Assembly: GCA_016716275.1 (NCBI GenBank)
Contig: JADJWR010000003.1
Location: 868,001-932,000, forward strand
DNA length: 64,000 bases
Direction of reading: 5' to 3'
DNA from: Burkholderiales bacterium
GTDB lineage: Bacteria > Pseudomonadota > Gammaproteobacteria > Burkholderiales > Burkholderiaceae_F
Shown: piece after piece, positions 45,188-54,089 of the stretch
How the letters are laid out: the number at the start of each line of letters is the position of its first letter
How positions within the stretch are numbered: the first letter of the stretch is position 1
Made by a program: the position numbers and the translations under genes
Notes under the pieces: generated by a model
Seen by the model: only the letters and a program-made list of their open reading frames with translations
Told to the model about the DNA's origin: nothing
Databases searched by the model: none

Positions 45188-46269
45188 CAATCTTCCTCTG
45201 CTCCGCCTCGCTTCAGCCGTTCCTCGAGCGCGCGGACGCGGCCGCGCAGCTGCTGCAGGTGACGAAGCGCGGCGGCGTTGCGCTCCCAGTCGCGGTTGGC
45301 CATCAGCGGGAAGAAGCCCGTGTAATGGCCGGCGGAGGCGATCGTACGCGACACCAGCGTGCCCGGTCCGATCAGCGTGCCGTCGGCGATCGACAGGTGG
45401 CCGGCGATCATCGCCGCGCCGCCGATCTGGCAGCCGCGGCCGATGTCGGCGCTGCCGGCGATGCCGACGCAGCCGGCCAGCACCGAGTGCGCGCCGATGC
45501 GGCAGTTGTGGCCGACCTGAATCAGGTTGTCGAGCTTCACGCCGTCCTCGATCACGGTGTCGCCCATCGCCCCGCGGTCGATCGTCGTGTTGGCGCCGAT
45601 CTCGACGTCGTCGCCGATCACGACCCGGCCGGTCTGCGGGATCTTGATCCACCTGCCTTCGAGCGGCGCGAAGCCGAAGCCGTCGGAACCGATCACCGCG
45701 CCGCTGTGCACGATGCCTCGCGCGCCGACGAGGCAGCCGGCCAGCACGCGCGCGCCCGGATGCAGGCGTGTGTCGGCGCCGATGCGCGCGCCGGCACCGA
45801 CATGGGCGCCGGCGCCGATCCAGCAGCGCGGCCCCACGTCGGCGCCGGCTTCGACGACCGCGCCGGCGTCGACACGCGCGCTGGCATCGATCGACGCGCC
45901 CGCATCGACATGGGCGCCGGCGGCCACCCCCGGCTGCAGCGGCTCGCCAGCCGCCAGCAGCTGCGCTGCGAAGGCGAACCAGGCGTAAGGATTGGCGCAC
46001 TCGACGAGGGTCGCCGAGGCGGCGGCCTCGCCGAACACCAGTTGCCGGTCGGCGGCGGTCAGCACGATCGCGCCCGCCCTGGAGGCCGCCACGGCCGCCC
46101 GGTAGCGCGGGTTGGCGAGGAAGCTCAGCTGCTCTTCACCGGCCGTCTGCAGCGGCGCCACGCCGCTCACGCGGCGCGAGGCCTCGCCATACAGCACGAA
46201 GGGCAGCCGGCCCGCCGAAGCCCGCCCGACGGCGTCCGCCAGTTCGTCGATCCGGCAGCCGGCCACCAT
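45187..46269 (-). CDS. lpxD: UDP-3-O-acylglucosamine N-acyltransferase
   Basis: 360 residues. N-terminal uridine-binding domain (about 1-100, QLSFLANPRYRAAV), then a long hexapeptide beta-helix (GAHVDAGASIDASARVDAGA onward), with the catalytic-His region VIQVGHNCRIG (here LIQVGHNCRIGAH), and a C-terminal coiled helix (RHLQQLRGRVRALEERLK). It adds the N-linked hydroxyacyl chain, third step of lipid A synthesis. It starts 15 bases after the skp-like gene. Confidence 0.97.
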   Translation of the reverse strand: MVAGCRIDELADAVGRASAGRLPFVLYGEASRRVSGVAPLQTAGEEQLSFLANPRYRAAVAASRAGAIVLTAADRQLVFGEAAASATLVECANPYAWFAFAAQLLAAGEPLQPGVAAGAHVDAGASIDASARVDAGAVVEAGADVGPRCWIGAGAHVGAGARIGADTRLHPGARVLAGCLVGARGIVHSGAVIGSDGFGFAPLEGRWIKIPQTGRVVIGDDVEIGANTTIDRGAMGDTVIEDGVKLDNLIQVGHNCRIGAHSVLAGCVGIAGSADIGRGCQIGGAAMIAGHLSIADGTLIGPGTLVSRTIASAGHYTGFFPLMANRDWERNAAALRHLQQLRGRVRALEERLKRGGAEED

Positions 46270-46284
46270 CGGGAGCGAGGCCGG

Positions 46285-46797
46285 CTACTTCGGCGCGTTC
46301 AGGGCGCGCAGGACTTTCTCGGTGATGTCGACGCGCGGACTGAAGAACACCGCGTCCTGCACGACCAGGTCGAATTTCTCCTGCTCGGCGATCTGGCGCA
46401 CGATGCGCTGCGCCCGCTCCAGCAAGCCCTGCAGCTCCTCGTTGCGGCGCTGATTCAGGTCCTCGCGGAACTCGCGCTGCCGGCGCTGCAGGTCGCGGTC
46501 GAGCTCGGTCAGCTCGCGCTGCCGGCGGGCGCGCTCGGCTTCGCCGAGCACCGGCGCGTCCTTCTCGAACTGCTGCGCCGCCGTCTTCAGCTTGGCGCCG
46601 AGATCCTGCAGCTCGCGGTCGCGCTTGGAGAACTCCCCCTCGAGCTTTTGCGTGGCCGCTTTCGCCGGCGCGGAGTCGCGCAGGATCCTCTCGGAGCTGA
46701 CGTAGCCGATCTTCAGTTCCTGCGCTGTCGCTGGAACAGCCGCCGCCGCGCAGGCCAGCGTCGCCGCCACGATCGCGGCCTTCGGAATGAGCTTCAT
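46285..46797 (-). CDS. skp: OmpH/Skp family periplasmic chaperone
   Basis: 170 residues with signal peptide MKLIPKAAIVAATLACAAAA ending near ATA-QE. The mature part begins LKIGYVSSERILRDS, followed by long charged coiled-coil arms (about 55-140, rich in E/R/Q) and a short final strand (DLVVQDAVFFSPRVDITEKV). It is the trimeric jellyfish-shaped chaperone that holds unfolded outer-membrane proteins on their way to BamA, encoded just upstream of it in the transcript. Confidence 0.95.
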   Translation of the reverse strand: MKLIPKAAIVAATLACAAAAVPATAQELKIGYVSSERILRDSAPAKAATQKLEGEFSKRDRELQDLGAKLKTAAQQFEKDAPVLGEAERARRQRELTELDRDLQRRQREFREDLNQRRNEELQGLLERAQRIVRQIAEQEKFDLVVQDAVFFSPRVDITEKVLRALNAPK

Positions 46798-46872
46798 CTT
46801 GTGATCGTCCGGTTTGCGACGGGAAATTCTATAGCGGGCGGAGGCTCGCGGGCGCAGTGCCTGTCAACGAAT

Positions 46873-46943
46873 CGCCGGGCCGCGCCAGGTTCAGCCGACG
46901 CCCACGGCGGGCGGGCTGGGCGCAGCCCGGCACCGGGGACTCA
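46873..46943. repeat. Structured intergenic element 3' of bamA (copy A)
   Basis: About 70 bases directly after the bamA stop. It shares most positions with 54019-54089, which lies in the same place after pyrH: CGCCGGGCCGC at one end, GGCGGGCTGG...CAGCCCGGC in the middle, and TCAG (stop codon plus one base) at the other. GGGCTG and CAGCCC pair as a short stem inside outer GCCGGGC/GCCCGGC complementarity. Confidence 0.6.
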
Positions 46944-49265
46944 GAAACCGGCGCCAATCTGGAACTGGAACCGCTGGAGCTTGTCGCCCGGCTCGTCGTT
47001 GAGCGGGTAGGCGTAGCTGAACTTCATCGGCCCGAGCGGCGAGATCCAGGCGATGCCGAGACCTGCCGACATGCGCAGCGAGCCGAAGTTCACGTTCTCG
47101 TCATCGCCCCAGACCTGGCCGGCGTCGAAGAAGGTGAACATGCGCAGCGTCCGGTCGGCGCCGGGCAGCGGCGTAAGCGCCTCCACCTGCGCGGCGAACT
47201 TGCGCGTCCCGCCGAGCGGCGTGCCGAACTCGTCGACCGGCCCCAGCGAGGCGGTCTCGTAGCCGCGCACGCTGCCGATGCCGCCGCCGTAGAAGTTCTT
47301 GAACACCGGATACGGCTTGCCGCCATACGAATTGCCGTAGCCGAAGTCGGCATTGAAGGCGACCGTGAAGCGGTTGCTGATCGGCAGGTAGCGCTGGTGC
47401 TGGTAGGTGAGGCGGTAGTAACGCAGGTCGAGCACCGGCAGCGCGCCCTCGATGAACAGCCGCTGATACAGGCCGCGCGTCGGCACCAGGATGTTGTCGC
47501 GGCTGTCACGCGCCGTTCCGAGCGTCAGTTCGAGCGCCGCCGGCGAGTCGCCGAAGTCGGCCACGTAGTCCTTGTAGACCTGCGGGCTGCTTTCGGTCAG
47601 GCCGATCTTGGTGGCCTCGTAGCGCAGGCCGAAGAACACCGTGTCGAACTCGGTGAACGGCACGCCGTAGCGGACTGCCGCGATCTGCTGGTCGATGTCG
47701 ACCGAACCGAGGCCGAGCTCGGCCAGGTCCGAGCGGCGGTCGAGCAGCTCGATCGTGCGGCTGATCCCGTGCGTCGTCACGTACGGATCGGTATGGGTGA
47801 TGGCGAAGGTGCGGGCGACCTGGCTGGTGTTGACCTGGAAAGAAATCGCGTGGCCGGTGCCGAAGGTGTTCTGCTGCGAGTAGGAGGCCTGCAGGACCAG
47901 CCCCTCGGAGCTCGAGTAGCCGGCGCCGGCCTGCACCTGACCGGTCGGTCGCTCGACGATCTTGACGTTCACGTCGACCTGGTCGAACGAACCCGCCACC
48001 GGCGGTGTCTCGATCTCGACCTTCTCGAAGAAGCCTAGGCGGTCGATGCGGTCGCGCGACAGGCGGACCTTCTCGGCGTCGAACCAGGCGTTCTCATACT
48101 GCCGGATCTCGCGCCGGATCACGTCGTCGCGCGTTCTCGAGTTGCCGCTGACGTTGACCCGCCGCACGTAGACGCGGCGGCCGGGATCGACGAAGAAGGT
48201 GAGCACCACTTCGCGCTTCTCGCGGTTGGTCTCGGGCACCGCGTTGGCGGTGGCGAAGGCGTAGCCGAGCGCGCCGAGGCGGTCGGTCATCCGCTTGGAA
48301 ACGGCGTTCACCCGCTCGGCGTTGAAGGTGTCGCCCGGCCTGACGTCGACCAGCGCGTTGAGCTCCTCGTCGAGGCCGAGCAGTTCGCCGGCCACCTTGA
48401 CCTGCGAAACGGTGTACTTCTCGCCTTCGGAGATGTTGATCGTGATGTGGATGTCGCGCTTGTCCGGGCTGATCGACACCTGGGTCGACTCGATGCTGAA
48501 GTCGAGGAAGCCGCGGTTCAGGTAGAACGAGCGCAGCGACTCGAGGTCGCCAGCCAGCTTGGGACGTGCGTACTGGTCGCGCTTGGTGTACCAGGTGAGC
48601 CAGCCGCTGGTGGTCAGGTCGATCTGGTCGCGCAGCGTGCCCTCGGAAAACGCCTTGTTGCCGGTGAAGCGGATCGACCGTATGCGCGCCGCCTCGCCCT
48701 CGTCGACCGCGATCAGCACGTTGACGCGGTTGCGCTCGACCGGCGTCACGGTGCTCTTGACCTCGACGCCGTACAGGCCGCGGCCCAGGTACTGGCGCTT
48801 CAGCTCCTGCTCGGCGCGCTCGAGCAGCGAGCGGTCGAACACGCGCGCCTCGCCGAGGCCGACCTCGCGCAGCGACTTCAGCACGGTGTCCTTGTCGAAC
48901 TCCTTGAGTCCCTCGAGCTTGATGTCGGCGATCGCCGGCCGCTCCTCGACCACGACCACCAGCACGTCGCCCTCGGCCTCGAAGCGCACGTCCTTGAACA
49001 GGCCGGTGGCGAACAGCGCCTGGATCGCCGCCGAGCCGCGTTCCGGGTCGTAGCGGTCGCCGACGCGCAGCGGCAGGTAGCTGAACACCGTGCCGGCCTC
49101 GGTGCGCTGGATCCCATCGACGCGGATGTCGCGGATGACGAACTCCTGCGCCGCCGCGCCGGCGCCACCGACGCCCAGCAGGGCCGCGGCTGCCAGGCGC
49201 AGCGCAAGACGCACGCTGCGAGCCCGGCGCGCGTCGCGGCGCTTTGGCGGTGGAACGATGAACAC
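46941..49265 (-). CDS. bamA: Outer-membrane protein assembly factor BamA
   Basis: 774 residues. Long basic N-terminus and signal segment (about 15-39, ending GAAAQEF), five POTRA domains (about 40-440, starting IRDIRVDGIQRTEAGTVF) and a C-terminal barrel with the lid motif GSVRGYETASLGP and the closing strand ending QIGAGF. BamA inserts outer-membrane barrels, including the PagP-OmpW protein of this window. It starts 9 bases after the rseP stop. Copy A of an intergenic repeat follows its stop codon. Confidence 0.97.
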   Translation of the reverse strand: MFIVPPPKRRDARRARSVRLALRLAAAALLGVGGAGAAAQEFVIRDIRVDGIQRTEAGTVFSYLPLRVGDRYDPERGSAAIQALFATGLFKDVRFEAEGDVLVVVVEERPAIADIKLEGLKEFDKDTVLKSLREVGLGEARVFDRSLLERAEQELKRQYLGRGLYGVEVKSTVTPVERNRVNVLIAVDEGEAARIRSIRFTGNKAFSEGTLRDQIDLTTSGWLTWYTKRDQYARPKLAGDLESLRSFYLNRGFLDFSIESTQVSISPDKRDIHITINISEGEKYTVSQVKVAGELLGLDEELNALVDVRPGDTFNAERVNAVSKRMTDRLGALGYAFATANAVPETNREKREVVLTFFVDPGRRVYVRRVNVSGNSRTRDDVIRREIRQYENAWFDAEKVRLSRDRIDRLGFFEKVEIETPPVAGSFDQVDVNVKIVERPTGQVQAGAGYSSSEGLVLQASYSQQNTFGTGHAISFQVNTSQVARTFAITHTDPYVTTHGISRTIELLDRRSDLAELGLGSVDIDQQIAAVRYGVPFTEFDTVFFGLRYEATKIGLTESSPQVYKDYVADFGDSPAALELTLGTARDSRDNILVPTRGLYQRLFIEGALPVLDLRYYRLTYQHQRYLPISNRFTVAFNADFGYGNSYGGKPYPVFKNFYGGGIGSVRGYETASLGPVDEFGTPLGGTRKFAAQVEALTPLPGADRTLRMFTFFDAGQVWGDDENVNFGSLRMSAGLGIAWISPLGPMKFSYAYPLNDEPGDKLQRFQFQIGAGF

Positions 49266-49274
49266 GTTGGAGAA

Positions 49275-50615
49275 CTACGCCAGCAGCCGGGTCAGGTCGT
49301 TGTATAGCGCCAGCGCGGTGAGCAGGACGAGCACGCCGATGCCGGCGCGCTGCCCCCACTCGACAACCCAGTCGGCCGGCGGGCTGCCTTTCAGAATTTC
49401 GACGAGATAGTACAGCAAGTGCCCTCCGTCGAGCATCGGGATGGGCAGCAGGTTGAGCACGCCGAGACTGATCGAAACGAGCGCAAGAAAGCTCAGGTAG
49501 GCGACCACGCCCATGCGCGCCGTCTGCCCGGCGTAGTCGGCGATGGTCACCGGCCCCGACAGGTTCTTCCACGACGCCTCGCCGGTGATCATCTTGCCGA
49601 GCATGCGGAGCGAGAAGATCGCCGTATCCCAGGTGCGCTCGACAGCCAACCCGACGCTTTCGAACGGTCCGTAGCGAACCTCGACCAGGTCGCGGAAATC
49701 GACGCCGATGCGGCCGATCGTCTGCTCTTCGGCCTGCACGGCGGCCGGCTGCAGCTGCAGCGACCGGCGCTGGCCATCGCGCTCGATGACCACCTGCAGC
49801 GTGCGCCCCGGCGCCGCGCGGACCAGCAGGCTGACGTCGCGCGAGCGCGCCATCGGCTGCCCGTCGATGCTGACGAAGCGGTCGCCCGGGCGCAGCCCGG
49901 CGACAGCCGCCACGCTGTCGGGCACCAGTTGCCGCACCACCGGCGGCGGCTCGGCAAGCGCGACGCCGAGCCGGCCGAACACGGTCTGGTCGATCTCGCC
50001 CGGCCCGAGCCGCGACAGGTCGAGCAGCAGGGTCCGCTCGGCGCCGCCATCGCCGCGCACCGTCAGTTCGACCGGTGCCCGGTCGACGGCCCGCTCAAGC
50101 AGCTTCCAGCGCAGGTCGCTGTAGGCGCGCACCGGGCGGCCGTCGATGCGCACGACCTCGTCGCCGTCGCGCACGCCGGCGTGCGAGGCGATCGTCTGCT
50201 CGGCCGGCGGCCCGAGCACGGCGCGCGGCTCCAGCGTGCCGCTGACGTTCAGCAGCCAGTACACGCCGACCGCCAGCAGCAGGTTGGCCAGCGGTCCGGC
50301 CAGCACGATGGCAATCCGCTTGGCGACCGGCTGCCGGTTGAAGGCGCGCGACAGGTCGGCCAGCAGCGCCGGGTCGGTGTCGGGGTCGCGCTCGTCGAGC
50401 ATCCGCACGTAGCCGCCCAGCGGCACCGCGGCGACGACCCACTCGGTGCGGTCGGCCCCGTACACCTTCTTCCAAAGCGGCCGGCCGAAGCCGATCGAGA
50501 AGCGCAGCACGCGCACGCCGCAGCGCCGTGCCACCCAGTAATGGCCGAATTCGTGGATCACGATCAGCACGCCGAGCGTGACGACGAAAGCGACCAGGGT
50601 CGTGAGCGCGCTCAT
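49275..50615 (-). CDS. rseP: Site-2 intramembrane protease RseP
   Basis: 446 residues. Zinc site HEFGH at 21-25 in the first membrane span, two PDZ domains in the periplasmic loop (about 110-290), and the third zinc ligand region NLLPIPMLDGGHLLYY near residue 385, followed by the last span. It releases the envelope-stress sigma factor by cutting the anti-sigma protein and clears signal peptides. Its start overlaps the end of dxr by four bases (ATGA). Confidence 0.97.
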   Translation of the reverse strand: MSALTTLVAFVVTLGVLIVIHEFGHYWVARRCGVRVLRFSIGFGRPLWKKVYGADRTEWVVAAVPLGGYVRMLDERDPDTDPALLADLSRAFNRQPVAKRIAIVLAGPLANLLLAVGVYWLLNVSGTLEPRAVLGPPAEQTIASHAGVRDGDEVVRIDGRPVRAYSDLRWKLLERAVDRAPVELTVRGDGGAERTLLLDLSRLGPGEIDQTVFGRLGVALAEPPPVVRQLVPDSVAAVAGLRPGDRFVSIDGQPMARSRDVSLLVRAAPGRTLQVVIERDGQRRSLQLQPAAVQAEEQTIGRIGVDFRDLVEVRYGPFESVGLAVERTWDTAIFSLRMLGKMITGEASWKNLSGPVTIADYAGQTARMGVVAYLSFLALVSISLGVLNLLPIPMLDGGHLLYYLVEILKGSPPADWVVEWGQRAGIGVLVLLTALALYNDLTRLLA

Positions 50616-51802
50616 CGGCCGGCGATCCTCGGTGCGGCGCTGCGGCCGCGTTGCAGCGACTGCGCCGCCGTCCGGCGGGCGCGCGCGTCGATCTCCAGCA
50701 CCTCGTCGATCGATTCGGGTTCGTTGGCGTGCACGGTCTGCAGTGTCTCCTCGATGACCCGGGCAATGTCGGCAAACGGCAGCCGCCCCCCGAGAAACGC
50801 TTCGACAGCGATTTCGTTGGCCGCGTTCAACGTCGCCGTGCGCGCGGTGCCCCCTTCCAGCGCCTCGTAGGCGAGCGCCAGGCAGCGGAACCGCCGCAGG
50901 TCGGGCGCCTCGAAGCTGAGCGCGCCGAGCCGGGTGAAGTCGAGCGTCGCCGAGCCGCTTTCAATGCGCTCGGGGTAAGAAAGCGCGTAGGCGATCGGCG
51001 TGCGCATGTCCGGCGTGCCGAGCTGCGCCACCACCGATCCGTCGACGAACTCGACCATCGAGTGAATCACGCTCTGCGGATGCACCACGACCTCGATCCG
51101 GCCGGCGGCGAAGCCGAACAGCCAGCTGGCCTCGATCACCTCCAGGCCCTTGTTCATCAGGGTGGCCGAGTCGACCGAGATCTTTCGTCCCATCACCCAG
51201 TTCGGGTGGGCGCAGGCCTGCTCCGGCGTGATACCGGCGAAGTCGCTGCGGGTGCGGAACGGCCCGCCCGAGGCGGTCAGAATGAGCTTGCGGACGTCGC
51301 GCTCGGCGAGACGGGCGCCGGCCAGGCACTGGTGGACGGCGCTGTGCTCGCTGTCGACCGGCAGCAGCTCGCCGCCACCGGCGCGCACCGCCTCGATCAG
51401 CAGGCGACCGGCACAGACCACCGCTTCCTTGTTGGCAAGCAGCACCCGCTTGCCGGCGCGCGCTGCGGCGATCGTCGGCACCAGGCCGGCGGCGCCGACG
51501 ATCGCGGCGACCACCGTGTCGCATTCGGCGGCGCAGGCGATCTCCGACAGCGCGGCGGCGCCGGCGCGGGCCGTGGTCGGCAGCCCGGCGGTGGCGAGCG
51601 CCTGGCGTAGTGCCGGCAGCCGCGCCTCGTCGGCAATCACCGCGACGCGCGGCCTGAAGCGTCCGCACAGGCGCACCAGTGCGTCGACGCTGCTGCCGGC
51701 GGCAACCGCGTACAGCGAAAAGCGGTCCGGGTGGCGGGCGAGCACATCGAGCGTGCTCGCACCGATCGAGCCGGTTGCGCCGAGCAGGGTGATCGATCTC
51801 AT
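50612..51802 (-). CDS. dxr: 1-deoxy-D-xylulose 5-phosphate reductoisomerase
   Basis: 396 residues; makes 2-C-methylerythritol 4-phosphate, the committed step of the non-mevalonate isoprenoid pathway. NADPH-binding ITLLGATGSIGASTLDV at the start, LLANKEAVVCAG, DSEHSAVHQCL for the metal, and the flexible-loop/substrate region NWVMGRKISVDSATLMNKGLE. ATG at 51802 overlaps cdsA as ATGA. Together with uppS it links isoprenoid synthesis to cell-wall lipid carrier supply. Confidence 0.97.
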   Translation of the reverse strand: MRSITLLGATGSIGASTLDVLARHPDRFSLYAVAAGSSVDALVRLCGRFRPRVAVIADEARLPALRQALATAGLPTTARAGAAALSEIACAAECDTVVAAIVGAAGLVPTIAAARAGKRVLLANKEAVVCAGRLLIEAVRAGGGELLPVDSEHSAVHQCLAGARLAERDVRKLILTASGGPFRTRSDFAGITPEQACAHPNWVMGRKISVDSATLMNKGLEVIEASWLFGFAAGRIEVVVHPQSVIHSMVEFVDGSVVAQLGTPDMRTPIAYALSYPERIESGSATLDFTRLGALSFEAPDLRRFRCLALAYEALEGGTARTATLNAANEIAVEAFLGGRLPFADIARVIEETLQTVHANEPESIDEVLEIDARARRTAAQSLQRGRSAAPRIAGR

Positions 51803-52632
51803 CGGCGCAGCCACAGGTCGATCAGCGCGGCCGCCGGCAGCACGGCAATCAGCGCGTCGATCCGATCGAGCACGCCGCCGTGCCCCGGCAGCAGGCGGCC
51901 GCTGTCCTTGGCGTCGACCTGCCGCTTCAGCAGGCTCTCGAACAGGTCGCCGATGATCGACAGCGCCACCAGCGCCGCCAGCAGAGCCAGGGCGACCGGC
52001 ACGACCAGCCGCTGCTGCAGCAGCGTCGAGAACGCCGGCACCTGCGGCGCCAGCCGAGCAAAGGCCACCGCAACCACCAGCACCGCCGCCACCGCCCCGC
52101 CGACACCGGCCCAGGTCTTGCCCGGGCTGATCGCCGGCGCCAGCTTGCGCCGACCCCAGCGGCGGCCGGCGAAGTACGCCGCGATGTCGGCCAGCCAGAC
52201 GAGGACGAGCACCGACAGCAGGTAGACGAAACCGCGGTCGATCAGCTGCATCAGCGCCAGCCAGGCGGCCGCCAGCAGCAAGAAAGCCAGCAAGGTCGAA
52301 ACGGCGTGCGCGATGCGGGCGCCGCGCTGCGCGCCGCGCAGCACCAGCGCCGCAATCAGCAGCCAGGCGCAGCAGGCGGCTGCCAGGACCGCCAGCAGGA
52401 CTTCGCCCGCCAGCGGCGGGCCGGCGACGTGGCCGGCGAGCAGCGCCGCGGCGAACGCCGCCGCGGCGACGACGCAGACGGTTCTCGGGTGCTGCGCCAG
52501 CCGCAGCCACTCGAAGGCGGCCGCACCGAGCAGCACCGCCAGCGCCGCGTCGAGCGCCAGGCGGCCGGCGGCGGCAGCGGCAAACAGGGCCGCGACCAGC
52601 GCGATCGCGGTGATGACGCGCTGCTTAAGCAC
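51799..52632 (-). CDS. cdsA: Phosphatidate cytidylyltransferase
   Basis: 277 residues, eight or so membrane spans, very Ala/Leu-rich. The family signature near the C-terminus is KDSGRLLPGHGGVLDRID. Makes CDP-diacylglycerol, precursor of membrane phospholipids. Its start overlaps uppS by 8 bases and its end overlaps dxr. Confidence 0.95.
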   Translation of the reverse strand: MLKQRVITAIALVAALFAAAAAGRLALDAALAVLLGAAAFEWLRLAQHPRTVCVVAAAAFAAALLAGHVAGPPLAGEVLLAVLAAACCAWLLIAALVLRGAQRGARIAHAVSTLLAFLLLAAAWLALMQLIDRGFVYLLSVLVLVWLADIAAYFAGRRWGRRKLAPAISPGKTWAGVGGAVAAVLVVAVAFARLAPQVPAFSTLLQQRLVVPVALALLAALVALSIIGDLFESLLKRQVDAKDSGRLLPGHGGVLDRIDALIAVLPAAALIDLWLRR

Positions 52633-53383
52633 GCAACTGTTCGGCGGCCGACCGCGATACCTGGGCGCTGGTCTGGCCGAAGCGCCGCTCCCGCGTGGCG
52701 AACCAGGCCAGCGCGGCGTCGAACGCGGCCGCGTCGAAGTCGGGCCACAGGGTGTGCGTGAAGTACAGCTCGCTGTAGGCGCATTGCCAGAGCAGGAAGT
52801 TGCTGATCCGCTGCTCGCCGCCGGTGCGGATCAGCAGGTCCGGGTCGGGCGCGAAAGCAAGACCCAGGTGCTCGGCGAGCTGCCGCTCGGTGAGCGCGCG
52901 CGCCAGCTCCCGCGGATCGGCCGCGGCGGCGATCAGCGAGCGCACCGACTGCACGATGTCCCAGCGGCCGCCGTAGCTGGCGCAGATCGTCAGCTGCAGC
53001 CGGCTGTTGTGCATCGTCTGCCGCTCGGCGTCGCGAATCAGCGACTGCAGCTGCGAATCGAACGCGGCCAGCTCGCCGACCACCCGCATGCGCACGCCGT
53101 TCTCGCCCAGCCTGCCGACCTCCTTCTGCAGCGCGTTGACGAACAGCCGCATCAGCGTGCTGACCTCGTCCTGCGGCCGCTTCCAGTTCTCCGAGCTGAA
53201 GGCGAACAGCGTCAGGTACTCGACGCCGCGCCGCCCGGCCTGCTCGATCACCGCGCGCACCGCGTCGACGCCGCGCGAATGGCCGGCCACCCGCGGCAGG
53301 TGGCGCGCGGTCGCCCAGCGGCCGTTGCCATCCATGATGATGGCCACGTGCCTGGGCACGGTGGGCCGCGTCTGGCGGGTCAT
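52625..53383 (-). CDS. uppS: Undecaprenyl diphosphate synthase
   Basis: 252 residues; cis-prenyltransferase producing the C55 lipid carrier for cell-wall and LPS precursors. Catalytic Asp D18 in IIMDGNGRWAT, then GHSRGVDAVRAVI, TLFAFSSENWKRP and the RTGGEQRISNFLLWQCAYSE region split over the end. Normal length. ATG at 53383; 27 bases downstream of frr. Confidence 0.97.
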   Translation of the reverse strand: MTRQTRPTVPRHVAIIMDGNGRWATARHLPRVAGHSRGVDAVRAVIEQAGRRGVEYLTLFAFSSENWKRPQDEVSTLMRLFVNALQKEVGRLGENGVRMRVVGELAAFDSQLQSLIRDAERQTMHNSRLQLTICASYGGRWDIVQSVRSLIAAAADPRELARALTERQLAEHLGLAFAPDPDLLIRTGGEQRISNFLLWQCAYSELYFTHTLWPDFDAAAFDAALAWFATRERRFGQTSAQVSRSAAEQLRA

Positions 53384-53410
53384 CGGCGGCGGACGGTCGG
53401 CGAGGCCACG

Positions 53411-53971
53411 TCAGACCGTAAGGACTTCCTTTTCCTTCTCGGCGACCAGCTTGTCGATCTCGGCCACGAAGCGGTCGGTCAGCTTCTGCACGTCGTCCTG
53501 CGCGCGACGCTCGTCGTCCTCGGACACTTCTTTCTTCTTGAGCATGTCCTTCAGGTGGGTGATCGCGTCGCGCCGCGTGTTGCGCACGGCCACCCGCGCG
53601 TTCTCGCCCTCGTGACGGACCACCTTGGTGAGCTCCCTGCGCCGCTCCTCGGTGAGCGGCGGCATCGGCACGCGGATCACGTCGCCGTGCGAAGCCGGGT
53701 TGACGCCGAGGTCGGAGTCGCGGATCGCCTTCTCCACCGCAGCGACCATCTTCTTCTCCCACGGCTGCACGGTGATCGTGCGCGCGTCGCCCAGGCCGAC
53801 CTGCGCCACCTGCGACAGCGGCACCATCGAGCCGTAGTAGTCGACGTGGATGTGGTCGAGCAGCCCGGGGTGCGCCCGTCCGGTGCGGATCTTGGCCAGG
53901 TCGTGCTTCAGCGCCTCGACCGTCTTTGCCATCTTCTGTTCGGCTGACTTGCGGATTTCGGCGATCGTCAT
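53411..53971 (-). CDS. frr: Ribosome recycling factor
   Basis: 186 residues; with EF-G it splits post-termination ribosomes. Family landmarks: AEQKMAKTVEALKHDLAKIRTGRAHP, WEKKMVAAVEKAIRDSDLG and RRDAITHLKDMLKKKEVSEDD, with long helices at both ends. The ATG at 53971 fits the family N-terminus (MTIAEIRKSAEQKM). The 115-base gap to pyrH carries an 11-base inverted repeat and copy B of the intergenic element. Confidence 0.97.
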   Translation of the reverse strand: MTIAEIRKSAEQKMAKTVEALKHDLAKIRTGRAHPGLLDHIHVDYYGSMVPLSQVAQVGLGDARTITVQPWEKKMVAAVEKAIRDSDLGVNPASHGDVIRVPMPPLTEERRRELTKVVRHEGENARVAVRNTRRDAITHLKDMLKKKEVSEDDERRAQDDVQKLTDRFVAEIDKLVAEKEKEVLTV

Positions 53972-54009
53972 CGTGCCCTCCGTTCGGCCTTCGATTACAT
54001 CACGGTCTC

Positions 54010-54044
54010 TCGAGGAAACGCCGGGCCGCCGCACGTTTCCTCGA
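54010..54044. repeat. Perfect 11-base inverted repeat in the pyrH-frr gap
   Basis: TCGAGGAAACG (54010-54020) and CGTTTCCTCGA (54034-54044) around a 13-base GC-rich loop. On the minus-strand transcript this is a strong hairpin about 40 bases ahead of frr. There is no following T-tract, so it is more likely a processing or stability element than a terminator. It overlaps copy B of the intergenic repeat. Confidence 0.6.
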
Positions 54045-54089
54045 CCCCCGCGGGGCGGGCTGGCAGCAGCCCGGCCCTGGGGGCGCTCA
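54019..54089. repeat. Structured intergenic element 3' of pyrH (copy B)
   Basis: Related to 46873-46943: the same CGCCGGGCCGC block, GGCGGGCTGG...CAGCCCGGC block and TCAG junction with the upstream gene's stop codon. Differences are point changes and small indels. Location directly 3' of a stop codon in both cases suggests a mobile or recurrent 3'-UTR element rather than chance. Confidence 0.6.
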
